Positions 34,022 through 43,300 of a DNA stretch of 64,000 nucleotides are shown piece by piece. The DNA comes from Dioscorea cayenensis subsp. rotundata (lineage: Eukaryota; Streptophyta; Magnoliopsida; Dioscoreales; Dioscoreaceae), in NCBI RefSeq assembly GCF_009730915.1, contig NC_052474.1, positions 2,825,501-2,889,500 on the forward strand, written 5' to 3'. The notes under the pieces were generated by a model. The model was not told where the DNA came from and searched no databases. It saw only the letters and a program-made list of their open reading frames with translations. A program made the translations under genes and the position numbers. The stretch's first letter is position 1. Each line of letters begins with the position of its first letter.

Positions 34022-35854
34022 ATGCACTTTTGCACAACTCCAACTCCACCATGGATTCTCTTTTCCTCTACTTTCATCTGCTCCTTTTCCGGCCTTTTCT
34101 CCGGCCGTCCACCACCATTGCCTCGTCTCATCATCTCTGCTGTCAAGACCGTAGAGAAACCCAAAACCCAAAACCAACCTCAACCTCAGACCCAACCAAA
34201 ACAATCAGATAGGAAAGAAACAAGCATAACTACCACCAAGACCAGCAAACAACCTCCACCACCATCCCCTTCACTGGCAGCCACCTTCTGCAACGCTTTA
34301 GATGATATCATAAACAACTTCATTGACCCACCTCTCCTTCGACCCTCCGTCGACCCCCGGAACGTCCTCTTCGACAACTTCGCCCCCGTCTCCGAGCTCC
34401 CCCCGTCCCCATGCCCCATCATTCACGGCCGTATACCACCTTGTCTCGCCGGCGGCGTCTACATCCGCAACGGCCCCAACCCTCAATATCTCCCTCGCGG
34501 TCCTCACCATCTCTTCGACGGCGACGGCATGCTCCACTCCCTCCTCCTCCCCTCCTCCTCCTCCTCCTCCTCTTCACCACCTCTTCTCTCCTCCCGCTTT
34601 GTCCGCACCTACAAGTATCTCACCGAGCTCCAAGCCGGCTCTCCCGTCCTTCCCAACGTCTTCTCCGGCTTCCACGGCTATGCCGGTGTTGCGCGCGGTG
34701 CCGTCACTGCCGCCAGCTTCCTCACTGGTCAAATGAGCGTGACTCAGGGAACTGGCTTAGCTAACACCAGTCTAAGCTTCTTCGCCGGCCGTCTCTACGC
34801 TCTCGGTGAGTCAGACCTCCCTTACTCCCTCCACCTTTCCACCACTGATGGCGACATCTCCACTCTCGGCCGTGAAGACTTCTCCGGCAAACTCTTCATG
34901 GGCATGACCGCTCATCCCAAGAAAGATCCTACCACCGGCGAGCTCTTCGCCTTCCGTTACGGCCCCATCCCTCCATTCCTCACCTACTTCCGGTTCGACA
35001 AGGACGGCAACAAGCTCGCCGACGTTCCCATCTTCTCCGTTCGTGAGCCGTCCTTCCTCCACGACTTCGCCATCACCGAGAACTACGCTATATTCCCTGA
35101 CATCCAAATAGTAATGAAACCCATGGACATGTTGCTACGAGGAGGAGCTCCGGTCGGCTCCAACCGTGCTAAAGTCCCACGTCTTGGTCTCCTCCCGAGA
35201 TACTCAACGTCGGACTCCGACATGCGGTGGTTCGAGGTTCCCGGCTTCAACATAATACACGCGCTGAACGCTTGGGAGGAGGACGACGGCGACACGGTGG
35301 TGCTAGTAGCTGCTAACGTGCTTTCCATCGAGCACGCTCTCGATCGCATGGACCTCGTCCACACCTGCGTCGAGCTTGTGCGCATCGACCTGAGAACCGG
35401 GGACGTCTCCCGGAAGCCACTGGCCGTCGACAACCTCGAATTCGGTGTCATCCACCCTGGCTATATCGGCAAGAAGAACCGCTATGGTTACCTCGGCATC
35501 GGCCACCCCATGCCTAAGATCTCAGGGGTCGTCAAACTAGACTTCTCCCTCGCCGGCACCGGAGACTGCGTGGTGGCCAAGAGGGAGTTCGGCCAGGGTT
35601 GTTACGGTGGCGAGCCGTTCTTCGTGCCGGAGCACGAGGCCGAGGAAGGAGAAGAGGATGATGGGTATTTGGTCTCGTATGTGCACAATGAGATCAGTGG
35701 GGAGTCGAGCTTCTTGGTGATGGATGCCCGGTCGCCGGAGCTGGAGATCGTGGCGGAGGTGCAGCTCCCTGTCCGTGTTCCTTATGGCTTTCATGGCCTC
35801 TTCGTCACCGCCGGCGAGCTCCGCTCGCAGCATCCCCCTCAAAAATACACATGA
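34022..35854 (+). CDS. CCD4: Carotenoid cleavage dioxygenase 4
   Basis: An uninterrupted frame of 610 residues encodes a carotenoid oxygenase. The four iron-ligand histidines are at 298 (MTAHPKKDP), 347 (FLHDFAIT), 413 (NIIHALNAWEE) and 591 (YGFHGLFV). GGVYIRNGPNPQYLPRGPHH, FDGDGMLHSLLL and AGRLYALGESDLPYSL are typical of CCD4 rather than NCED or CCD1. The first 60 or so residues look like a plastid transit peptide, and CCD4 resides in plastoglobules, where it cleaves carotenoids at the 9,10 (or 9',10') bond and lowers pigment content. No other in-frame ATG precedes the conserved domain, so 34022 is the likely start. Lack of introns is common for CCD4 and NCED genes. A short Ser run (TCC repeats near 34550) is a local expansion. 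Third positions are strongly GC-rich. Confidence 0.93.
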   Translation: MHFCTTPTPPWILFSSTFICSFSGLFSGRPPPLPRLIISAVKTVEKPKTQNQPQPQTQPKQSDRKETSITTTKTSKQPPPPSPSLAATFCNALDDIINNFIDPPLLRPSVDPRNVLFDNFAPVSELPPSPCPIIHGRIPPCLAGGVYIRNGPNPQYLPRGPHHLFDGDGMLHSLLLPSSSSSSSSPPLLSSRFVRTYKYLTELQAGSPVLPNVFSGFHGYAGVARGAVTAASFLTGQMSVTQGTGLANTSLSFFAGRLYALGESDLPYSLHLSTTDGDISTLGREDFSGKLFMGMTAHPKKDPTTGELFAFRYGPIPPFLTYFRFDKDGNKLADVPIFSVREPSFLHDFAITENYAIFPDIQIVMKPMDMLLRGGAPVGSNRAKVPRLGLLPRYSTSDSDMRWFEVPGFNIIHALNAWEEDDGDTVVLVAANVLSIEHALDRMDLVHTCVELVRIDLRTGDVSRKPLAVDNLEFGVIHPGYIGKKNRYGYLGIGHPMPKISGVVKLDFSLAGTGDCVVAKREFGQGCYGGEPFFVPEHEAEEGEEDDGYLVSYVHNEISGESSFLVMDARSPELEIVAEVQLPVRVPYGFHGLFVTAGELRSQHPPQKYT

Positions 35855-36171
35855 ATAAGTAAATAAATAAATATTATTATTTTTAAAATACAAAATTGTC
35901 ACATTCACGGATAGGCTACTTAATTATTACTTATTAGGACACTTTTTCAAAATCATGTTGATTGCTTTTATTGGTTATATATACCACTTTAAGTGCTTGT
36001 TTATATATGGATTATTTATATGTACTATATATATATATATATAAGAAAGTGATATGACAGGGAAGAGAAAATATTTCTGTATGGTGGAGATAAAACCTTA
36101 TCAACCATCTCTACAAAAACCCTAATTTTAATTCAGTTTAAACTTTAGCTTTTATCTAGTTAAAAATGGTA
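35855..36171. other. CCD4 3' region
   Basis: AT-rich 3' UTR and spacer with (TA)n near 36022-36044. No gene. Confidence 0.6.
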
Positions 36172-36446
36172 CTCTCTCCGTTATTTTTTATTTATCACAA
36201 ATTTATGTGTTTTTTTATTTACTATTTTTTAACATCAAAAAATATTTATTATTTTTTTTTAAAAAAAATTACTTTTAACATTTTATTTAATTTTTTTTTG
36301 AAATTAAATATGAGAGAGGAATATGAAGATATAAATTAGAGGTATTTTTTTGAAAGATAACTAATTTTGTATAAAATTTTATAAAATAATTAAATTTTTT
36401 AATAAATAAAATTAAGTTAATCACAACAAATAAAAAACGAAGAAAG
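36172..36446. mobile_element. Stowaway-type MITE (Tc1/mariner)
   Basis: The left end CTCTCTCCGTTATTTTTTAT and the right end (complement CTTTCTTCGTTTTTTATTTG) match the Stowaway consensus CTCCCTCCGT. TA dinucleotides flank both sides (36170-36171 and 36447-36448). It is 275 bp, AT-rich and non-coding. Confidence 0.75.
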
Positions 36447-36450
36447 TAAT

Positions 36451-36482
<32 letters not shown>

Positions 36483-36487
<5 letters not shown>

Positions 36488-38176
36488 GCAGGTTATACAG
36501 GATTCCATTATTAAGTTAGGTGACGCGTAGAGTTAATCAAGCAACCGTAAGTGGCACCACCATTAATAAATGATAATGGCATAGATACAAAAGACATGCA
36601 AAAACAAATTGTTCCGTACCTTTTTTTTTTTTAATTAAAAAACGATAAGTGCTATCTATTTAAGAAATTATCAAAGTAACAAATAGGTATAAAAATATAC
36701 TAGTTATAGTAGTTTATAAATAATATATAAATAATATTTGACCCAAGTGTATAATGTATGAACAGTATATAAACTATCAAAATTAAACAACCATTTAAAT
36801 TAACATCAAGATAAACTATCAAAATTTATTTTTTTTTAAAAAAAAATTAGGTGGTAGTAGGTGGACATGAAATAACACATAAATGAAACACAACAATTAG
36901 AAAGCACAAAACACAAGGTTACAACCATAGAAAAGTAGAAAAAAAAACATGAGAGGTAAGACGCAACAACTAGAAGGTGCGATTAAACGGACATGAAATA
37001 ACACATAAATAAGACATAACAATTAGAAAACACAAAAAAAAAAACTATAACCACATAAAATTGAAAAAAAAAACATGAGAAATAAGATAAAACTACTAGA
37101 AACCATGAAAATTGATCATTTATTCTTGTCATTGTTCTCAGCAGCTGTGGAGGGACAGAAAAAAAAACTGAAGGACTCCATTGTTACCATTCGTTACAGC
37201 TTGGAGTTAATAAAGTCCTTAAGTGTAGGAGTCTAGTGGGGCTTTTTATTTCGGGGAGGGCTAAGGTCAAACCGCAGGTTAGGGTGTTTGCGCCTTTATT
37301 GGGGGCTTGAAGAGGCCTATTCCTCGCTTTTTTTAGTTGTGTTGTATTTTCTATTTCCCTGTTTGTTTCTGGTTCCTTTATTGTTACCATGCCTAGTGGT
37401 ATGTTGTCTGCTGTTATTTTGTCTATAATGTCTCTGGCGTGGGGTTTGTTAATATTTACTTTCGGAGAGTAGAGGTTGTTATATGATGTAGGCTTATAAG
37501 ACATCTGACATCCGACATCCGTATTAATAAAAAATGAGTAGAATGATCTAATTACTGTTAATTAAAGTTTGAATTCCATCTAAACACCTAATTTTGGAGT
37601 CCCCCAACAATCAATTTTTTTTTTAATTAAAAGACGATAAGTGCTATCTATTTAAGAAATTATCAAAGTAACAAATAGGTATAAAAATATACTAGTTATA
37701 GTAGTTTATAAACAATATATAAATAATATTTGACCCAAGTGTATAATGTATGAACAGTATATAAACTATATTTTTCAGGTGTTAGATGTATATTTTGATG
37801 TATGTATATCTTATATATATATGTGTACATACATACATGTAGTTGTATATGTATATTTGTTTGTTCTATAAGTATGACCCAAAAGGGATCATATATAGTT
37901 ATTCTGACTAAATACATATCCATCTTCTATCAGTTGACAACCATTCACATTTGTCAGGGGTGATAAATACTTAATATAAAATACATTAATTATAATTGAG
38001 CTTTGATCAAGTTCAAAATTATATAATTGATATATATATATATTGGATTATCTAATTATACAAAATTCCATTATTAAGTCAAGTGACAAGTGGAGTTAAT
38101 CAAACAACACAAGTGGCACCACCATTTATGAATGATTATGACATAATACACAAAAGAGACACGCGAAAGCAAATGT
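36483..38176. repeat. Complex direct-repeat block A-B-C-B'-D-A'
   Basis: Block A (about 36483-36613) recurs as A' (about 38044-38176), and block B (about 36621-36777) recurs as B' (about 37611-37769), all in the same direction. B and B' are almost identical over some 150 bp (AATTAAAA.ACGATAAGTGCTATCTATTT onward); A and A' are more diverged. Between B and B', an inner tandem repeat with a unit of about 126 bp (GGACATGAAATAACACATAAAT..) occupies 36863-37100. No TG..CA ends, TIRs or coding capacity identify a known class. Confidence 0.7.
37130..37540. other. Less AT-rich island inside the repeat block, with a 106-codon minus-strand frame
   Basis: An open minus-strand frame (37504-37184) stands out in base composition from the surrounding AT-rich repeats. 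Its product (MSYKPTSYNNLYSPKVNINK...) is Lys/Asn/Thr-rich and I do not recognise it. No splice or promoter context suggests a gene. It may be a piece of a retroelement. Confidence 0.3.
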
Positions 38177-39025
38177 TGTGTTTATAACCAGTGCAAATAA
38201 TTAAATAAACCATAAAAACATGGTTTTGTATGGTTCTCAATAATCTAAGAAACCAATAAGACAGTGAAATGAAAGACTTACATTGTGATTGTTCGACAAA
38301 TTACCAATTGTGATTAGACACATTAAAAAAACATGACATCTTACTTGAAATATAATTTGATTTTTTTTCTCACGTCTTGTTTGATTGCACCCTTATTTAA
38401 AGAAAGTGTCATCATTTTGAAATTTGGTCTCCGATTTTTTCAAAAAAAAACACACTACATGAGAGACCCAATATAAATAAATTAAAAGATCGTTGGCGTC
38501 TTATTTAATTTGTGAAATATGCTTAAATTCTCTTCTTTTTAATACCAAAAAAATTATTCTTGTAAAGCAAACTAAATCCCATTCAGCTAATATCATTCTT
38601 GAATGGCTAGATAACCACTTTTTTCCCAGTAAGTATAGATAGTGATCATTTGGAGATTTATTAATTTTTAACATGCAATTTTTTTAAAAAAATATGATTA
38701 GAATTAGTTTGTTTACACACAGGCCGGCCGATGTGAACCTCTGGAAAACCCCGCCAATGAACCCCATAACTCATATTCTCTCTTGTTATTATACAAACTC
38801 AGTAGTAGTAAAAATCAACATATGGATTCAAGGACACATACTAGAGACATAACTAAAGTCCGAGCAATTGGACGGAGTCTTCAATGTTGCAAGGATACCC
38901 AATTAAATTCAATTTTAAAAAACTTAAATATGTTTAGTCCTTATAAAGTGATAAGATCTGAGGGTCCATTTACATATATATATATATATATATATTATTT
39001 TTGTTCATGCGAGAAGAAGCTCATC
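38177..39025. other. Spacer upstream of the PSK-like gene
   Basis: AT-rich, with (TA)n at 38970-38993. It holds the upstream promoter of the next gene. No separate gene. Confidence 0.55.
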
Positions 39026-39035
39026 CTATATAAAT
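39026..39035 (+). promoter_or_regulatory. TATA box of the PSK-like gene
   Basis: CTATATAAAT lies about 70 bp upstream of the ATG, followed by a pyrimidine-rich leader (CCCTTTACCCTTCTTCTCTTC). Confidence 0.6.
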
Positions 39036-39103
39036 CAAGGAAGAAGCAAGAAACTAATCCATTCTTTACATCCACCCTTTACCCTTCTTCTCTTCTTATC
39101 AAA

Positions 39104-39440
39104 ATGATGAAAAAGATTCAGTTCCTGCAAGCACTTAGCATTTTCCTCCTGCTACTAATGTGTTCAGCAGTTGAAACAACAAGGCCTATTGCTAGAATTC
39201 ATGCAGGTGATCTAGTCTCCAAGATCATTTCTCATGACAAAATTACAACCAAAATGGTCTCCCAGGTACTCTTTCAGAGCATCATAATTTCCAATTTACA
39301 TAGTCTAAGACAGTAAAAGTTAATCATAAAGAAATACTCGTACTGATGAACTCTTTGGGTTATCATATCATGTGCAGGTGGGTGCAGAAGAAGAGCTTAA
39401 AGAAAAGCACATCGACTACATATACAGTGAACATCCATGA
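39104..39440 (+). CDS. Phytosulfokine-like peptide precursor with YIYSE core
   Basis: Two exons, 39104-39265 and 39378-39440, joined in phase 0, encode 74 residues. MMKKIQFLQALSIFLLLLMC is a clear signal peptide, with cleavage likely around residues 22-24. The mature part is short and charged, and it ends EKHIDYIYSEHP. Phytosulfokine precursors are small secreted proteins, usually with one intron, that end in a motif like SHLDYIYTQHH; the sulfated pentapeptide YIYTQ signals through PSKR kinases. Here the Asp before the pentapeptide and both Tyr are kept, but T becomes S and Q becomes E. The two Cys normally upstream of the core are absent. Signal peptide, intron position before the core domain and core spacing support a PSK relative; the changed core makes activity uncertain. 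A TATA box and pyrimidine-rich leader precede it. Confidence 0.68.
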
Positions 39441-39789
39441 CAACTGCAAAAGCTATGTTCTGCTACGCTACGCATCTATGTAACAAATCACTCAAATCTT
39501 GTTAAACGCTTGAGTTATGTAACAATGTTCAATTCAATCTTGAATTGGATGACAAACACGAAAGCCACAGTCAACCGTTGGTTACGAATACGATGCCAGT
39601 AATTTTCAGAATAAAATACCTTAAAATTCCAAGCATACATAAAGAGATCATCTCTTTTAAATTTATTATTTATTTATTTGAGAAACTGTTCCATAATCAT
39701 TAAAGCATTCTTCTTATTCTATAAATACAACAGTTCTCCCACACACAACAAGGTAGAACCAAATTACATAGTAAGGCCAGTTTCGATCT
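39441..39789. other. Convergent 3' spacer between the PSK-like gene and the small basic-protein gene
   Basis: Holds the 3' UTRs of both genes. No other feature. Confidence 0.6.
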
Positions 39790-40071
39790 TCACTTGCCAG
39801 CAGGCGTTGTTTTGGGTGCTGCAACCTGTGCAAAATAATTTAAATTAAAAAATAAATAAAAGGTAGACAAATCAATCAAACAAGAATAAAAGAAAACACA
39901 AAGAAAAAAAAAAAAAACAACAACAAAGACCTTGGCTGTGTCCTTTGGCTTCTGCTCAACCTTCTTCGCAGCTGCTTTGGTTGCTGATGGCTTCGCTTGC
40001 TGAACTTTCGCTGCTGTTGCTGGTGTCGTGGGGTTGGCGCCCTGAGGTTTCGTGGCCTTCAGAGATGCCAT
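39790..40071 (-). CDS. Small Lys/Ala/Pro-rich protein, 58 residues
   Basis: Exon 1 (40071-39931) and exon 2 (39825-39790) join in phase 0 across a 105-bp GT-AG intron. The product starts MASLKATKPQGANPTTPATA and continues with KPSATKAAAKKVEQKPKDTAK and VAAPKTTPAGK. It has no signal peptide, Cys, Trp or hydrophobic core, and resembles histone H1 tails and other disordered basic proteins in composition only. A well-placed TATA box 55 bp upstream, a sensible intron and an in-frame stop make it a plausible expressed gene. I do not recognise the family. It is convergent with the PSK-like gene. Confidence 0.6.
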   Translation of the reverse strand: MASLKATKPQGANPTTPATAAKVQQAKPSATKAAAKKVEQKPKDTAKVFVVVFFFFLCVFFYSCLIDLSTFYLFFNLNYFAQVAAPKTTPAGK

Positions 40072-40125
40072 TGCTCAAGAACTCAAGTCGATACTCAATT
40101 GCAGTATACACTTTGCAAGGCTGGT

Positions 40126-40133
40126 TATTTATA
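40126..40133 (-). promoter_or_regulatory. TATA box of the small basic-protein gene
   Basis: TATAAATA on the minus strand lies about 55 bp upstream of the ATG at 40071. Confidence 0.6.
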
Positions 40134-40334
40134 GTTTCTTTGTGAAGAACAGAACAAGTGACAAGTTGGTGAGTGGAGAATGCAAATAATGTTGAGGAAC
40201 ATAAAAAAAGCAGGTTATTCGTATTAAAACACTAGCAAATCAAATGCTTCTGAATCTCTTCCTTTATGATGTCCTCAAATACACGTAAACATTCACTATC
40301 GCTGTATGCTACTGTTAAATATCATAATAATCCA

Positions 40335-43300
40335 TCACAACTCATGTGGTTCATTCCATGGCCTAGGAAATGCAATAGAGGGGCCGGAGAAAATGTTTGC
40401 TTTCTTTATCAAGGGCGGATCATCACTTGAAGGTTCAGAGGCGCATTTAGCATAAGGAATCACGGCCGCGGTCTGTCTCTCTCTGTAGCGGGCCCAAGTT
40501 ACCATGTAGAGGCCAGAAATGATCAAAAGACCCCCAATAATGCTGCTAGCACACAAAAATATCAGTTCTGGATTGAACAGACATCCACAAACAAAAGCCT
40601 GAAGCTTTAGCCCATGATTGGACTAGGTGGTCCCTAAATAAGTGCACACAATCCAATACAGCATGTAATCACTTGAAATGTGTACTGTTTCATATCAGTA
40701 TCAAAGCATCACAAGCAACTTGGAATTAGAATAATATAAAACCAAAAAAATACTCAAAATTTGTTCTCATAGAATTCTAATATAGCCTTATCCTGCACGT
40801 TCTAAATTTTATCTTTGCCAAGAAAGATAAATTTTCACAATATTATCATAACTAAAATATTCGTTGCAAGTCACTGCCAATCCAATAAAGCATCTATTCA
40901 CTTGAAAGGTATATTGTATCACCTTCATAACAGGTGTCAAAGCATTCACAAGCAAAGCCGGAATCAAAATAATATAAATCAACGAAAATTCTCAAAATTC
41001 GCTCTCATAGAATTCTAATATAGCCTCCTCATCTGCACATTCTATTTTGAATTTTTGCTAAAAGAGAACAATTTATGACAATATATCATAATTGAAATAT
41101 TCATTACAAGTCACTATCAATCACTAGCCTAGGAGAATATAATTCCACAAAAATTAATATTAATAACTAGACTTTGGTTCTAATGAGAAAACACATTGTT
41201 ACTTCTGTAGTTCGCAACTCTATAAAAGTATACACACAAAGGTCATTGAATCTAGGGTAATGCATAATAAGGTGCCTAGCTTAAGTGAGAAACAATATAT
41301 TTTCAGATGTCACCAGAAAATTTTGTCTAAGACATATATGAATACCATAAAATTCCTAAAAAGAGAATAATAAAGGCATCTTGTGGGCATAAGGTGAAGA
41401 TTAAATATGTGAAGTTGTAACAGACCTTCCAAGATAAATGGGACTTCCAAGGAATATTCTTGACAATATGGCAGCCACAGCAGGTTGGAGAGGCATGTAC
41501 AGAGCCACTAGTGCAGGTCCAAGCATCTTATTCGACCATGTCAGCAGCCCATAATTAAGTGCAGAAGCAGCAATACCCTGACAAAGGGAATAAAAATATT
41601 TTTTAATGAAGTGCATTCTGCAGTTCACAGATTAGGCAAGCAAAGCTTCATTCAAGATTGTGGAACAAGCTCCACTTTTGTATACTTGTTCCTTCTGCTC
41701 TTTCACCAGAAGATAAAGAAGCTAACTGGTGCGGTTTATCATTTACTTGATGTTGAGATTTGTGCACCACCAATATGTTTAACATTGCAAACTATGCTAA
41801 TAGTCCGAGATTGTTCTTATGTATTAAAAATTCCTTTTACCGAGGCTAACAGCTTGAGATTGAGTCTCAAGTAAAAATATTTGTTTACTAAGTGACGCAT
41901 TGCAATTAACAGATTATGCGAACAAAGCTTTATCCAAAATTGTAGAACAAGCTCCACTTGTGTTTTTTTGATCCCTTCTGCTCTTTCACCAGTAGCTCAA
42001 GAAACTAACTGCTGCAGTTTATCATTTCCGTGAGGTTGAGATTTGAGCACCACCAATTTGTTTGAAATTGCAAACTATGCTAATAGTCCAAGGTTGTTCT
42101 TATCTATTAAAAATTTCTTTTACTAAGGCTACTAGCTTAAGATTTGAGTCTTATGTAAAATATGCTTGCATCGGGACGAGCAATGCAAGAACAAATTCTC
42201 TTTTTAAATGAGAAATTCTAAATAAACTATATTGTAATAAAAAAAATCTACAACAAGACAAATGCACTGACCCAGCATTTATTATCAACTTTGTATGTGA
42301 AAAAGGATACGTGCTTTGGTAACTTACAGCATATAGCACAGCAATTATTTCAGATTGAGTCAGAGTCCAATCAGTGTAATCATTGGTCGCAAAAAATCCG
42401 CATAATATCATCAAGGTAACACCAAAAAAGTATGAGTATGCCGTCAAAGACAAACTGGCAGGATATTTTGATAGAACTGGAGCCTGAAATGTTAAACGTC
42501 ATTTGATAAAATACAAGAAAACATCAAGCAACTGAAAACTTAAAGATTCCAAAATTTATTTCATTAACAATTCAAACCCTACAAATAATGCCATTAACAG
42601 TAACACATACACTTCAAAGACAATATTATGGTTTCTTGATGATTAACGGCAAAAGGTTATAATACAAAGTAGTCATACGAATAAGCTAAGGCATTGGTGT
42701 TCAAAGTGTTTGAAATTTGACATGAAGCCTTATAGTAATCCCATCATCGAAAACCTAACACTAGGTCTACAAAATTTATAATATATACAGCCCAAATTTA
42801 GGATTGGGGCCGAGTCAGTCAACCACAAGAATAACCAGTCAATTAACTAGGATAACCTGTCGTATCTTGTAGAAAACACTTCAAATTTAAAGAGAACTAC
42901 TGTCAAGAAAACAACTTTGATTGTACCAACAAGTATCAGATAAACTTAACATCAATAAATGCATATTTGAGTAGATTAAATTAGTGGTTGAAAACTTGAA
43001 ATAGGTCAACTGTAGAAAAGCTAAAATATTCACAAGCTCATTTGCAAATTACTGATACTAAAAATGAATCCAACTCAACCTTAAGAGTTTACCTTTGACA
43101 ATTATATGCCTACCTAGCTACTATAGTTTGGGTTGAACTTTTAAAAATTTCTGACATTGGATTACAGGAGACACAAACCCTATCAAATCAACCCAAGTAG
43201 TGTGAGTCAAACATGATTCACTTCCAAACACACAGTTTGGCATGGATTGGATACTCAGACCCATTTCAGCAAGGAAACTACAGCTTTGCATATCTGGATT

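Noticed and set aside
33652-34212. 186-codon frame upstream of and overlapping the CCD4 start
   Set aside because: Its product is unlike any transit peptide or domain, and it is out of frame with CCD4; treated as leader or upstream DNA.
34298-35506. Several open frames antisense to CCD4 and in its other forward frames
   Set aside because: GC-rich codon use in CCD4 suppresses stops in other frames; none matches a protein family.
36621-37769. B-C-B' considered as an LTR-type element
   Set aside because: The 150-bp direct repeats lack TG..CA ends, no primer-binding site or polypurine tract was seen, and no 5-bp target duplication flanks them.
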